The notes under the pieces are model-generated. The model ran no database searches. It saw only the letters and a list, made by a program, of their open reading frames with translations, and was not told the DNA's origin. This document shows positions 43,425-52,853 of a stretch of DNA of 64,000 nucleotides, piece by piece. The DNA is from Bacteroidota bacterium (lineage in GTDB: Bacteria; Bacteroidota; Ignavibacteria; Kryptoniales; JAKASW01), in contig JAJYIT010000005.1 of assembly GCA_021789975.1 (NCBI GenBank), positions 1 to 64,000 of the forward strand. Reading direction: 5' to 3'. Within the stretch, counting starts at the first letter, position 1. Every line of letters begins with the position of its first letter. Position numbers and translations under genes: made by a program.

Positions 43425-43628
43425 TTATTTCAAAAGCAGCATCTTCCTCACGGCGCGGTACGCACCGGCTCTGATCTGATAGAAATAGACTCCACTCGCA
43501 TACCGTGAGCCGTCAAATTGAACGGCGTGACCCCCTGCTGTCTGTCTCCCATCCACAAGTGCCGCCACTTCTCTCCCAAGAACATCGTAGACCTTCAACG
43601 TGACAAAGCTATTCGCTGTTATATAGGC
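43425..43628 (-). pseudogene. Orphan C-terminal T9SS sorting-domain stub (second)
   Basis: Minus-strand frame encodes NSFVTLKVYDVLGREVAALV, then DGRQTAGGHAVQFDGSRYAS, GVYFYQIRAGAYRAVRKMLL and LK. This is the sorting domain without its YPNPFNPST start. The missing front coincides with the left end of the IS630-like remnant at 43629, so that insertion or a later deletion separated it from the rest of the gene. Confidence 0.8.
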
Positions 43629-44221
43629 TTGCATAAATAAGGCAGCACGTAATATAATAAAAAAAGCCAAAAACGAAGGGGCGGTCATTCTCTTCGAAGA
43701 CGAGGCGAGTTTCCGACAAGACCCTACACTCTACCGCACATGGGCGCGCATAGGATCTCAACCAGAAATACCGACCACTGGCAAGAGAAACACCCTCAAG
43801 ATTTTCGGCACCATAGAGTTGTACTGCGCCCGTTTCCTTTATTATTTCCAATCGGTGTTCAACGCCGAAACCTACGTTGCCTATCTCGAAAGAATCGTGC
43901 GCTGCTATTTCCGGCGAAAGATATTCTTGATTCAGGACAATGCCTCCTACTACAAAGACCGAGGTGTTTGGATGTGGTTCTCGGACAATCGGAAACACAT
44001 ATAGGTATTCAATCTTCCTCCGTACTCACCGGAACTCAACGCTCTGGAGAGAATATGGCATCACACACGCTTGCACGGGACACACAACGGGTATTTCCCG
44101 ACTCAAGACGAACTCCGCTCCGTTTTAACCTCAACTTTTCGAAGCATCCAGAAAGATCCCTCTCAGGTTTTTGGATACCTCCATCCATATCAGTGATTGT
44201 TATGTCGCTTTATTTATGCAA
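43629..44221 (+). mobile_element. IS630 (Tc1/mariner-type) remnant with inverted ends
   Basis: TTGCATAAATAAGGC (43629-43643) and GCTTTATTTATGCAA (44207-44221) are inverted repeats matching at 14 of 15 positions. Between them lies the catalytic half of an IS630-like transposase. The N-terminal DNA-binding half is missing, so the element has an internal deletion next to its left end. TATA-rich bases flank both ends, consistent with the TA target preference of the family. Confidence 0.75.
43642..44196 (+). pseudogene. IS630-family transposase fragment with in-frame TAG
   Basis: The frame encodes a DDE domain: AVILFEDEASFRQDPTLYRT (first Asp), IFLIQDNASYYKDRGVWMWF (second Asp) and, after a TAG at 44002-44004, VFNLPPYSPELNALERIWHH (final Glu). 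Reading continues in the same frame to a TGA at 44194. The TAG lies between the second and third catalytic acids, so the protein is dead unless suppressed. The N-terminal helix-turn-helix is absent. Confidence 0.85.
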
Positions 44222-45101
44222 TGATATAAAGCAAATGAATGCCTGAGACTATGAAAATACAGCAACGGATTTAATTTTGCTTTTCTTATGAATTTCTTGA
44301 ACTCCTTGTTCATCTTATTCGGCTCAACTTGCACGCCTTCAAGAGTAAATACAAATTCGCAGTTTAACTCCTTCTTCCGTCGCGCTAACAATTCGGTTGC
44401 GGCTTTGTTTAGAGGTATTGATCTAATCTTTTGGGATTTTGTCATGTAACCTCGGTTTTCCAAAATCAGCCTTCGTTTGACCAAATCCACCCGACTCCAT
44501 CTTAGATTAATCACTTCTCCCTGCCGACAGCCCGTATTTACTGCGAAGTTGACAAGGTCTGCCAGTCCTGGATTATCAATGACGGACATAAGAACGTGAA
44601 GTTCATCTCTGCTTAGAAACAAAGGCATCTTCTCCGGCAACATTGGAGTTCGTATGCCAGCACACGGATTTTCCATGATGTACCGTCTATCAACCGCGTA
44701 TTTGAAAGATGCAGATAAGTAGGCAAGGCCTTTTCACCCGGCATATATTGAAGTCTCACGGTACGTTTCTCTATAAAGTCTTCGATGAAAGGTTTTGTGA
44801 AAGTACTTAACGGAACATTGCCAAAGTGATACAGCAGATACTTGAAAGTAGTCCGGTAGTTGCTGGTGGTCTTCGGACTATGAACTGATTCGGAGTGATT
44901 CAGTATCTCGTTCCTGAATTCAGCAAGCGACATTTGAACTGTTTTCTCTCCACATCTTAGCTTTTGTTGTTCTCTGAATTTCACGAGGAATTCTAAATCA
45001 TCCGATTTCAGTTTTGACTTCGTGGATTTTTTATTCCGTTTTCCATCCTTTTCTACAAAGTAAAGGTAGTAGAAACCGTTCTTTTGTTTAGCGAGGAACA
45101 T
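44222..45101 (-). pseudogene. Tyrosine recombinase/integrase, frameshifted and 3'-truncated
   Basis: An ATG at 45101 with AGGAGGTG before it starts an integrase: MFLAKQKNGFYYLYF, then a SAM-like core-binding domain (LAEFRNEILNHSE, KTTSNYRTTFKYLLYHFG). Near 44725 the frame shifts: the sequence LAYLSASFKYAVDRRYIMEN that should follow is in another frame, consistent with loss of one G in GAAAAGGCC. The catalytic domain has Arg I (NTGCRQGEVINLRW) and the H-x-L-R-H box (FHSLRHSFA) but stops there: the right end of the IS630 remnant replaces the segment with the nucleophilic Tyr. The gene points away from, and lies next to, tRNA-Met, the usual position for an element integrated at a tRNA 3' end. 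Confidence 0.85.
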
Positions 45102-45244
45102 GGAACACCTCCTGTGAATTTTGGAGGCAGAAGCACCAAAAGATTGGGCACCCAATTGGCCACTCTCACTCCAAATTTTGTCCTTAAAAATCTTAAAGTG
45201 GAATAAGCCGAAGCTAAAAAATGGGATGGATTTTGAGATTTTCG

Positions 45245-45318
45245 TAGCGGAGGAGGGACTCGAACCCCCGACACGTGGATTATGATTCCACTGCTCTAAC
45301 CACCTGAGCTACTCCGCC
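45245..45318 (-). tRNA. tRNA-Met (anticodon CAT)
   Basis: The minus strand folds as a 74-nt cloverleaf. The acceptor arm is GGCGGAG/CTCCGCT (one G-T pair) with discriminator A. The D-arm contains AGCTCAGGTGGTTAGAGC, the anticodon stem is GTGGA/TCCAC with loop ATCATAA (anticodon at 45284-45282), and the T-arm contains GGGGGTTCGAGTCCC. CCA is not encoded. It resembles elongator tRNA-Met; tRNA-Ile(CAT) with lysidine cannot be fully excluded. Its 3' end faces the integrase remnant. Confidence 0.95.
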
Positions 45319-45350
45319 AATGGATTATTAATTTAAAGAATCAGGGGCTG

Positions 45351-45956
45351 TCATTCCAGATATTTTTTGCTGACAACGTGCTCCCCGCTGAATTCGTAGA
45401 CGAGGGGCACCCCGGTAGGTATGTTGAGTTCCAGCACCTGTTCCTTTGTCATGTTGTCCAAAAACATCACCAGCGATCGCAAGCTGTTTCCGTGCGCTAC
45501 AACAAGCACTTCTTTCCCTGCCTTCACATCGGGCTGTATCTTGAATCTCCAGTACGGAAGAACACGAGCCGCAGTATCTTTAAGACTCTCCCCGTTCGGG
45601 GGCGGAACATCGTAGCTTCTTCGCCATATGTGAACCTGTTCTTCGCCGAATTTCTTTGCCGTCTCAGCTTTGTTCAATCCCTGCAAGTCGCCGTAGTGTC
45701 TCTCGTTCAGCGCCGTATCGTACTCCACGGGAAGATTTTTCTGCCCTGTTCTGCCCAGAACAATCTTCAGAGTATCGATCGCGCGCGTGAGTTTTGAACA
45801 ATACCCCTGATCGAATCTATAACTCTTCAGCTTCTCACCTGCGGACTCAGCCTCTTTTATGCCGCGCTCCGACAGCGGCACGTCGACCCAGCCTGTGAAA
45901 CGATTTTCAAGATTCCATTGCGATTCACCATGACGAATTAGAACAAGTTTAGACAT
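45351..45956 (-). CDS. gpmA: 2,3-bisphosphoglycerate-dependent phosphoglycerate mutase
   Basis: Interconverts 3- and 2-phosphoglycerate in glycolysis and gluconeogenesis, in the cytoplasm. At 201 aa it is a short form compared with the ~250-aa enterobacterial enzyme. The catalytic phospho-histidine is H9 in [12 protein letters not shown]. Further signature segments are [28 protein letters not shown] (E85) and [12 protein letters not shown] (H155). It lies 32 bp beyond the tRNA-Met 5' end and starts a run of housekeeping genes. Confidence 0.95.
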   Translation of the reverse strand: MSKLVLIRHGESQWNLENRFTGWVDVPLSERGIKEAESAGEKLKSYRFDQGYCSKLTRAIDTLKIVLGRTGQKNLPVEYDTALNERHYGDLQGLNKAETAKKFGEEQVHIWRRSYDVPPPNGESLKDTAARVLPYWRFKIQPDVKAGKEVLVVAHGNSLRSLVMFLDNMTKEQVLELNIPTGVPLVYEFSGEHVVSKKYLE

Positions 45957-46011
45957 TTCTTACTCCATCAATAATGTTATTTTCTAAATGAAGAGGGATA
46001 AAATTATCACT

Positions 46012-46653
46012 TCACATTGATTTGAAAGCTACAGCGACTCCATCTCGTACCGGCACAATCGAAGAAGTGAATTCTTTCATCGAGAATAGGTTTCTGTTAA
46101 ACTCCTTGATAGCTTCGGTGGATGCATCGCCTTTTTCCTCCACAACTTTTCCCGACCACAGCACATTATCCGCAACGATAAGACCGCCGGGTCTGACTCT
46201 TCCGGCCGCCTTTTGGAGGGCAATCGGGTATTGTTGTTTGTCGGCGTCAATGAACACAATATCGAACTCACCGGATACTTTATCAATTGCAGCGAGCGCG
46301 TCGTCTCCGGCATACTGCGCGAGGTGTCCGAGCCCCGCACGATTGAGATACGCCTCTCCCTCTTTTCGGTTCGACTCGCTTCTCTCGGTCATCAAAACTT
46401 CACCGCTACCGTTTCCCATACTTTTCATGGCGCTAGCCCACCAGTATGCCGAATAGCCATATCCCGATCCCATCTCAAACACGCGCCTGGCGTTTATCAT
46501 TTTTGCAAGCTGGTACAGCAACCGACCTACAAGTGGACCTACTATTGGGAACTCTCTCTTTTCGGCTTCCTTCTCCATCTCTCGAAGCACTCCGCTCCGA
46601 TCGCCATACACCTGGTTAAGGTAATTTTCAATTTTGATGTCCAATGTATTCAC
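46012..46653 (-). CDS. SAM-dependent O-methyltransferase (class I, caffeoyl-CoA-OMT-like)
   Basis: A 213-aa methyltransferase that probably methylates a catechol-type or phenolic hydroxyl with a divalent metal. GTG start at 46653 follows GGAG. The SAM-binding loop is FEMGSGYGYSAYWWA; IVFIDADKQQYP and VADNVLWSGKV contain the metal- and substrate-binding Asp and Asn residues of the family. It sits between gpmA and the flippase gene, with no obvious pathway partner. Substrate unknown. Confidence 0.9.
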   Translation of the reverse strand: MNTLDIKIENYLNQVYGDRSGVLREMEKEAEKREFPIVGPLVGRLLYQLAKMINARRVFEMGSGYGYSAYWWASAMKSMGNGSGEVLMTERSESNRKEGEAYLNRAGLGHLAQYAGDDALAAIDKVSGEFDIVFIDADKQQYPIALQKAAGRVRPGGLIVADNVLWSGKVVEEKGDASTEAIKEFNRNLFSMKEFTSSIVPVRDGVAVAFKSM

Positions 46654-46702
46654 AAGTACTCTCCGATTTGGTGCTTAACACAACAACAAAAATCCAGGCG
46701 AG

Positions 46703-48154
46703 TCAATTCACTTCGAAATGCAGTTTGCGCAGGTCAACGATGCGGACAAGTCCGGCACCCAGAGCAATCAACCCGAAAACGATTACAAAGGTCAGTCCTT
46801 CTGTCACAAATCTCAGGTAGATGTTGTCAATCAGATTGCGTAGAAAAAAGAGCGGAGCTATCCCCGCAACGGAGATCGCGACAATCTTAGAAAGCTTTGC
46901 CCACGGAAAGAAGGCAGTGACCTTAGATTTCAGAATTACAAGCAACACGCTCACGAGGAACGCGACCTCTACGTAAGAAACGAGCACCTTCCCAAGTGCC
47001 GCCCCTTCCATGCCGTACAGGCGAAGCATCAGATACGATACCATCCCGCTTAGTATCACTTCAACTGTAGAAGAATACATATAGAGTCGCTGTTTTCCCA
47101 ATGATAGAAGTGCCTGGCTATAGAACGCCAGTCGCAATGGGAGAAGAAGAAGAAAAATCCGGAAGATTGCGGCACTCGCACTATATTTACTCCCAAAAAA
47201 GAAAACCATGAAGTCTTTGGCGGTAAAGAACAAGAAGAACATCAAGGGCAAAAGGAACAGGCCGGTTTTCGACATGGCGTTGCGCCAGAGTTCGACAAAT
47301 CTCTCGCGGGCGTCAGTGGCACCCAGCTCGCTGAAGACCGGGAATAATACAGCAGATGCAGAACCTGTAATGATACTGATGAACGGGACATCTTTCGAAC
47401 CTATTGAATAAATGGCAAACTTGTCAGCGGAAAGAAATATGGATACGAGATACCTGTCAACCTGTTTGCTGATTGTCCCCGCTATTCCGCTGACGAAAAT
47501 CGGAAGCGCATAGATTATCTGTGCCCTCATATTAAGGCCACCTACCGCACTACCGGTCTTTGCCGTGAACAAATACTGCATTAGGAACAAAGACTTTGCG
47601 CCCCCGACAATCGCGATCGAAATGAACACAGCAGTCAGGTTGTGGAAAACAAAGGCAGACAGCAGGATACCGGCTGCGAAAAGGACCGAAAGGACGGCAT
47701 TGCCGGCCACGAGCAACCCGACTTTCTTTTCCGTCACAAATACCGATTCAAAGATCAGGGAAGGAGACGCAAGAACGGAGTAGACCGCAAATATCCGAAG
47801 GTACTCGATTAAATTGTCCGATCTAAACCAATGTGCTATGGCAGGGGCCAAAACTGCCAGTGCTGCACCGAAGACCACACCAATTGAAGCGGTGACGACT
47901 GCTGCACCGGAGTAGATCCGCAACTTGTTGCTGCGCGACGAAAAATAGTAGACTGAGCTGCTTATGCTGTTGCCGACGAGAGGCAGGAAGGAATTGTAAA
48001 CCATCCATACCTGCTCGTAATTGCCATATTCCGCGCGGTTGAGCAATCTTGTAAGAATCACCGACGCGATGAGAAGGCCCAGGATGTTAACAAGCTTGGA
48101 GATTCCCACAAGGCCGGCACTCTGGGTCAGAGAATAGTCTTCGCCTTGTGACAT
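46703..48154 (-). CDS. Polysaccharide/oligosaccharide flippase (Wzx-like, MATE superfamily)
   Basis: A 483-aa inner-membrane protein with 12-14 hydrophobic helices, resembling O-antigen or polysaccharide exporters that flip lipid-linked oligosaccharides. The N-terminus has SLTQSAGLVGISKLVNILGL and LTRLLNRAEYGNYEQVWMVY, typical of the family. The start codon directly follows the stop of the upstream acyltransferase-like gene (TGAATG), so the two are co-translated and probably act together in envelope polysaccharide assembly. No glycosyltransferases are nearby. Confidence 0.88.
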   Translation of the reverse strand: MSQGEDYSLTQSAGLVGISKLVNILGLLIASVILTRLLNRAEYGNYEQVWMVYNSFLPLVGNSISSSVYYFSSRSNKLRIYSGAAVVTASIGVVFGAALAVLAPAIAHWFRSDNLIEYLRIFAVYSVLASPSLIFESVFVTEKKVGLLVAGNAVLSVLFAAGILLSAFVFHNLTAVFISIAIVGGAKSLFLMQYLFTAKTGSAVGGLNMRAQIIYALPIFVSGIAGTISKQVDRYLVSIFLSADKFAIYSIGSKDVPFISIITGSASAVLFPVFSELGATDARERFVELWRNAMSKTGLFLLPLMFFLFFTAKDFMVFFFGSKYSASAAIFRIFLLLLPLRLAFYSQALLSLGKQRLYMYSSTVEVILSGMVSYLMLRLYGMEGAALGKVLVSYVEVAFLVSVLLVILKSKVTAFFPWAKLSKIVAISVAGIAPLFFLRNLIDNIYLRFVTEGLTFVIVFGLIALGAGLVRIVDLRKLHFEVN

Positions 48155-49123
48155 TCAGCTCTTCTTTAGCAACAAGGCTAATCTGGTAATCGCACTGTTA
48201 GCCTTCATGATCCGGAAGTAGACTTGCAGTTCCGGTCCGAACGCGGATTTAAAGAGATTGATTGATGGAGTGTTGGCTCCGCAGAAGTCTACCGAAGCCA
48301 TCCCATTTTCCTTTTCCGATTTCAAAATCTCATGGTAAAGCAAATGAGATGCACCCCCCGCACCGCCCGCTTCCATCCCACCAACAAACAGGTAGGAGTC
48401 TTTGCCTGCACGCAGCGCCGCTATGGCAGATAATAACCGGCCGGACCTATCTTTGGCTCCGGTAGTTTTGAGCAGCCCGCTCGTGTCTAATTTCTCCAGC
48501 AGAACCTTCAATGTCTCGGTCGGTATCGGGGGGGTCCGACCATGTCTCCCGTAGCTCGACTTCTGCAAAGCAGCCAGCTCATCGATCCCACACTTCTGCG
48601 CAGTCAAACCCGATTCCTTTGCCGATCTTAATTCCTTTATAAGAGATTTTGTGTATCGCTCTTCTGAAAAAGTACTCAGATTAACCTTGTAGGTATACTG
48701 AGGCTCGACTTTTGCACCGGCCCATTGGAAAGCCCGTATGTCTGTCATGATAGGCGGGAAGACAATCTGATGAAATGCAAAATTCCTTTCGAGGAATTCC
48801 TCGAGAGCCTGGAGGGACAGGAGCTTCTCGTACTCCTGCTTCTGATTTGTAGATTCACCCAGTTTCCTGAATTGAACTCCGTCGTAGGTTCGACCGGGGA
48901 TCAGTTGGATGAGAGGGACGCCAAAACGCTTCCCGACTGAGAATGATGAGACCCCTATCGGTGTGCCATTCTTGAATATCGAAAGGAAGATGGGCTCGAC
49001 ATGGAAAGCTTCTCTGCATGCGAGAAGAAAAGGGAGGAGTGAAAACGGATCATCGGGAGGATTTTCTTCCAGGAATTTGCCGTACGTGGTCTCGTCGATT
49101 TCTTCTATCTTGAATTCAGCCAT
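48155..49123 (-). CDS. FemAB/GNAT-like acyltransferase
   Basis: A 322-aa protein of the acetyltransferase (GNAT)/FemAB-like superfamily, likely adding an aminoacyl or acyl group to a surface polymer or peptidoglycan precursor. Segments of the fold are FSLLPFLLACREAFHVEPIF, VPLIQLIPGRTYDGVQF, RYTKSLIKELRSAKESG and KDSYLFVGGMEAGGAGGASHLLYHEIL, followed by MASVDFCGANTPSINLFKSAFG, the characteristic end of this group. It is immediately upstream of the flippase gene, which supports a role in exopolysaccharide or cell-wall modification. No substrate can be assigned. Confidence 0.8.
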   Translation of the reverse strand: MAEFKIEEIDETTYGKFLEENPPDDPFSLLPFLLACREAFHVEPIFLSIFKNGTPIGVSSFSVGKRFGVPLIQLIPGRTYDGVQFRKLGESTNQKQEYEKLLSLQALEEFLERNFAFHQIVFPPIMTDIRAFQWAGAKVEPQYTYKVNLSTFSEERYTKSLIKELRSAKESGLTAQKCGIDELAALQKSSYGRHGRTPPIPTETLKVLLEKLDTSGLLKTTGAKDRSGRLLSAIAALRAGKDSYLFVGGMEAGGAGGASHLLYHEILKSEKENGMASVDFCGANTPSINLFKSAFGPELQVYFRIMKANSAITRLALLLKKS

Positions 49124-49273
49124 CTCGGGGAAGAGAAATCTTAGATCCTAAACTCGAAATCTCAAATAGGTCCCAATCATAAAAACTCAACTGCCGAACC
49201 GCTCTCCTTCCCAATTCTCGATCCTGAGTTTTGAACATCGGTCAGGATTTGGAAATCAGGGCTTCGATTTCAA

Positions 49274-50695
49274 TCAGAGTATGTATTTGCTGAGATCTCT
49301 GTTTCTGACAATATTACTCAGCCGGTCATCGACCATCACGCGTGTGATCCTGATGCTCTTCTCGACGACTTTGTCGGGAACGTCGAACAAGATTTCCTCG
49401 AGCAGAGTTGTCATTATTGTGTGCAGCCGCCTTGCTCCGATGTTTTCCACCTGTTCATTTACCTCTGTCGCTATTTTCGCTATTTCCCGGATGGCGGCGT
49501 CGTCGAAACCAATCTCAACTCCCTCCGTCGCAAGCAAAGCCGTGTACTGTTTTATAAGCGCATTTTCCGGCACCGTCAGAATCTTGTAGAAGTCATCCTC
49601 ATTCAGACTGTTGAGCTCGACCCTTATCGGGAATCTTCCCTGGAGCTCCGGAATGAGATCTGACGGCTTTGCGGTATGAAATGCGCCGCTCGCAATGAAT
49701 AGTATGTGGTCGGTCTTCACCATGCCGTGCTTTGTCATTACCGTTGAGCCTTCGACGATCGGCAGGAGATCCTTCTGGACTCCCTCGCGCGAAACATCCG
49801 GGCCGCGGCCTTCCCCGCCGGTACTTGCGATCTTGTCTATTTCATCGACAAACACTATCCCGCTATTTTCCACTCGTCGGAGAGCCTCTTTCACAACGCC
49901 GTCCATATCGACAAGCTTCTGAGCTTCCTCCTGTTCGAATATCTTCAGCGCTTCTGTTATCTGCACCCGTCGCGACTTTGTCTTCTTCGGTACGATATTG
50001 CTCAGAAGGTCCTGGAAGTTCGCACCGAGATCCTCCGATCCGAACGGGCCGAAGACCTGCATCATCGGGAGAACTTCAGCGTTTACCTGTACTTCAACCG
50101 TACGCGAGTCAAGTTCGCCACTCTGGAGCATCTTTCTGAGTTTTTCCCTGGTTTCTTTCCTTACTTCCTCTTCTTCGCCGTTGTCCGGAATTTCCGGTTT
50201 GACTTTCTTCGGCGCCTTTGGAGGTATCAGCTCGTCGAGCACCCTTTCCTCCGCGAGTGCCTTCGCGCGGTCTCTCACTTCGGCAGTCTTCTCCGACCTG
50301 ACGTTCGCAACCGCGATTTCGACAAGGTCTCGGATCATGGATTCCACATCGCGGCCCACATAGCCGACTTCTGTAAACTTCGACGCTTCGACCTTTACGA
50401 AAGGTGCATTCGCCAGCCGGGCAAGTCTTCTCGCGATTTCAGTTTTGCCGACTCCGGTGGGTCCTATCAGGATTATGTTGTTCGGCATGATCTCCTCCCG
50501 GAGGTCTTCCGTTACCTGCTGCCTTCGCCACCGGTTCCTAAGCGCAATTGCGACAGACTTCTTAGCCGCGTCCTGGCCGATTATGTATTTGTCAAGTTCA
50601 CCGACGATTTCACGCGGAGTTAGCTCACGTCTCCCTGCATCGCCCTTTGATTGAACCTGCAGGAGACGTTCTGATTTAAGACTCTGCTTTGGCAT
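49274..50695 (-). CDS. hslU: ATP-dependent protease ATPase subunit HslU
   Basis: AAA+ unfoldase that feeds substrates to HslV in the cytoplasm. The start region is [20 protein letters not shown], followed by Walker A GPTGVGKT (residues 78-85), the pore region [20 protein letters not shown] and Walker [13 protein letters not shown]. The intermediate I-domain lies at about 135-220. The sensor region [23 protein letters not shown] and the C-terminal LSKYIL tail that docks into HslV are present. At 473 aa the length is normal. It starts one base after the hslV stop, so hslV and hslU are a coupled pair. Confidence 0.97.
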   Translation of the reverse strand: MPKQSLKSERLLQVQSKGDAGRRELTPREIVGELDKYIIGQDAAKKSVAIALRNRWRRQQVTEDLREEIMPNNIILIGPTGVGKTEIARRLARLANAPFVKVEASKFTEVGYVGRDVESMIRDLVEIAVANVRSEKTAEVRDRAKALAEERVLDELIPPKAPKKVKPEIPDNGEEEEVRKETREKLRKMLQSGELDSRTVEVQVNAEVLPMMQVFGPFGSEDLGANFQDLLSNIVPKKTKSRRVQITEALKIFEQEEAQKLVDMDGVVKEALRRVENSGIVFVDEIDKIASTGGEGRGPDVSREGVQKDLLPIVEGSTVMTKHGMVKTDHILFIASGAFHTAKPSDLIPELQGRFPIRVELNSLNEDDFYKILTVPENALIKQYTALLATEGVEIGFDDAAIREIAKIATEVNEQVENIGARRLHTIMTTLLEEILFDVPDKVVEKSIRITRVMVDDRLSNIVRNRDLSKYIL

Positions 50696-50696
50696 C

Positions 50697-51227
50697 TCAA
50701 ATTTCTTCTATCGAAAAATTCTTGTTTGTATATATGCAAATATCTGAAGCGACGTTGAGGGATTCCAGCACGACATCTTTTGCCGACATGCCGGTATGCT
50801 TCAGCAGCACGCGCGCTGCGGCAAGCGCATAATTCCCGCCTGAGCCGATCGCGACAATTTTATCGTCAGGTTCGACAACATCGCCGCTTCCTGAAATGAG
50901 GAGAGATGTGTCTTTGTTCATTACCGCCAGAAGAGCTTCAAGCCTGTGAAGATACTTGTCCAGTCGCCATTCTTTCGTCAGTTCTACGGCTGCCCTGCTC
51001 AAGTTACCGTGGTACTGCTGCAATTTATCCTCAAACCTCTCGAACAACGCGAACGCATCTGCAGATGCGCCCGCAAAACCCGCCAGGACAGTGTCGTTAT
51101 AGAGTTTCCTTACTTTCTTGGAATTATGTTTCATGACAGATTGACCGATAGTCACTTGGCCGTCGCTGCCAATGGCACACTTGCCATCTTTGATAACGCC
51201 GATCACAGTTGTCGAGAGAATTTTCAT
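50697..51227 (-). CDS. hslV: ATP-dependent protease peptidase subunit HslV
   Basis: Threonine peptidase of the HslUV complex, 176 aa. The ATG at 51227 has AAGGAG with ideal spacing; the open frame extends 81 bp further without merit. After removal of a short propeptide (MKILS) the N-terminal threonine starts [11 protein letters not shown]. Family motifs are [59 protein letters not shown] and [12 protein letters not shown]. It is encoded directly upstream of hslU, the usual order. Confidence 0.97.
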   Translation of the reverse strand: MKILSTTVIGVIKDGKCAIGSDGQVTIGQSVMKHNSKKVRKLYNDTVLAGFAGASADAFALFERFEDKLQQYHGNLSRAAVELTKEWRLDKYLHRLEALLAVMNKDTSLLISGSGDVVEPDDKIVAIGSGGNYALAAARVLLKHTGMSAKDVVLESLNVASDICIYTNKNFSIEEI

Positions 51228-51365
51228 ACCGCTCCTTGATACTACAGACATACTATCAATTGAAAAGGGAGGCAATCCTTCCGGCTCCGACGACCTGATG
51301 TTTATCAAGTTCTATCATCCCGGCCAAAACGCTTCCGAGGATTTCACCGGATGGAGCAAGGCAAT

Positions 51366-52817
51366 TTAGGATTCACGCCTCATCCGGGCAGGTGCAATCT
51401 TTAGGTGCTCACGATATTTTGTCACCGTCCGGCGGGCGACCCTGTATCCCTGTTGATTCAATATCTCCGTGATCTTCTCATCGTTAAGAGGACTGCTCTT
51501 CTCCTCTGATTCAATCATACTCTTGATCTTGTTCTTTATCTCGCGGGTGGCAACTTCGTCACCGTCAGCAGTCTTGAGGCCTTCACTGAAAAGCTCGCGC
51601 AACCGGAACACCCCGTAGTCGGTCTGAACATATTTTGCGCTTACAACCCGACTTATGGTGGATATGTCGAAGCCTGTTCGGTCCGCAATGTCCCTGTATA
51701 TAAGAGGTCGGATATTATCGGGCCCTTCGGTAAAAAACTCACGCTGGGTTTCCATGAGCGCCTGCATTACAGCGGTCATGGTCTGCCTTCGCTGCTGGAG
51801 CGCGTTGACAAACCACTTTGCCGATTCAAGTTTTCTCTTGAGAAAATCTTTCGTCTGAGCATCGGTTTTGTTCCCGCGGGCTTTCTTCATCATGTCCAGG
51901 TATCGCGGACTGATCCTGACCTGCGGCATATCCCGTTCATTCAACATGAGGATGAGTTCACCCTGCTCACTTTCACGGACCACAAAATCAGGAACGACCA
52001 TGGAGGTTTCAAGCGGTAGTTGGAAGCCTTCACCGGGTTTCGGATTCAATTTCTTGATAATTGTATCGGCGGCCCTGATGTCTTCCTGGGCGATGCACAA
52101 TTTCTTGGCAAGTTGATCGTAGCGATGATTCGAATAATCTTCAAACCCCTCTTCAATAATTCGGAGTGCCAGCACCCTTTCGTTTGCTGCAAGATCTGTT
52201 CTGGCCTTTAACTGTACAAGCAGGCACTCTCTGAGGTTCCTCGCTCCAACGCCGATCGGGTCCAGAGTCTGTATTCCAGCCAATACTCTCTCAGCATCCT
52301 GCACAGTCATATTCATCTGGAATGCGAGGTTTGCATCCTCAACAATCTTCTGGAGATCCTCGCGCAGGTAGCCGTCGTCGTCTATGTTGCCGATGATTTC
52401 TTCCCCCAGCCGCTTTTCATCCCCGTTGAAATCGAGAAGTTGAAGCTGCTGAAGCAGATGGTCATACATATTCTCGATCGCTGGCGGGGCAAACTCAAAT
52501 TCCTCATCTTCTTCGGACCGGCGTTTGAGATGCGTGTCTGTCTCATCGTTCCTAAATTCATCAAGATCCACGTCGCTGAACTCCGGCTCGTCTATCGGAT
52601 CTTCTGTCTTGTCGTCGGCTTCCTTCAACTCCGTCTCAGGTTCTTCAACAAGGTCTTCGGTTTCTTCCAGTTCAAGGACAGGATTCTCATCAAGTTCAGT
52701 CCTGAGCCTTTGCTGCAAAGCGAAGATCGGTTGCTGTAGCAAATCATAATAAAGTATCTGCTGAGGCTGCAGCCGCAGCTCCTGACTAAGTCGCTGTGTC
52801 TGTCCAAACTTCAACAT
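51366..52817 (-). CDS. rpoN: RNA polymerase sigma-54 factor
   Basis: Sigma-54 directs RNA polymerase to -24/-12 promoters and needs bacterial enhancer-binding proteins. ATG 52817 gives the family-typical N-terminus (MLKFGQTQRLSQELRLQPQQ); an ATG 12 bp earlier is also in frame, with GGAGGAG abutting it. The glutamine-rich activator-interacting region is followed by an acidic linker (~45-95). A core-binding domain (GVGARNLRECLLVQL, LNPKPGEGFQ) and the DNA-binding domain with the RpoN box near the C-terminus (VARRTVTKYREHLKIA) follow. It is the second gene of the run ending in hslVU. Confidence 0.95.
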   Translation of the reverse strand: MLKFGQTQRLSQELRLQPQQILYYDLLQQPIFALQQRLRTELDENPVLELEETEDLVEEPETELKEADDKTEDPIDEPEFSDVDLDEFRNDETDTHLKRRSEEDEEFEFAPPAIENMYDHLLQQLQLLDFNGDEKRLGEEIIGNIDDDGYLREDLQKIVEDANLAFQMNMTVQDAERVLAGIQTLDPIGVGARNLRECLLVQLKARTDLAANERVLALRIIEEGFEDYSNHRYDQLAKKLCIAQEDIRAADTIIKKLNPKPGEGFQLPLETSMVVPDFVVRESEQGELILMLNERDMPQVRISPRYLDMMKKARGNKTDAQTKDFLKRKLESAKWFVNALQQRRQTMTAVMQALMETQREFFTEGPDNIRPLIYRDIADRTGFDISTISRVVSAKYVQTDYGVFRLRELFSEGLKTADGDEVATREIKNKIKSMIESEEKSSPLNDEKITEILNQQGYRVARRTVTKYREHLKIAPARMRRES

Positions 52818-52853
52818 ATCAGCACACATCTCCTCCCATCGAAATCCTGCAAA

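Noticed and set aside
43609-43998. Minus-strand 129-codon open frame over the IS630 remnant
   Set aside because: It is antisense to a clear DDE transposase domain, so it is a shadow frame.
44002-44004. Amber recoding, suggested by in-frame TAG codons at 8090, 44002 and 63387
   Set aside because: Intact genes in the window end in TAG (for example at 4557, 6763 and 38159), and all three TAGs lie in otherwise damaged genes, so pseudogenisation is simpler.
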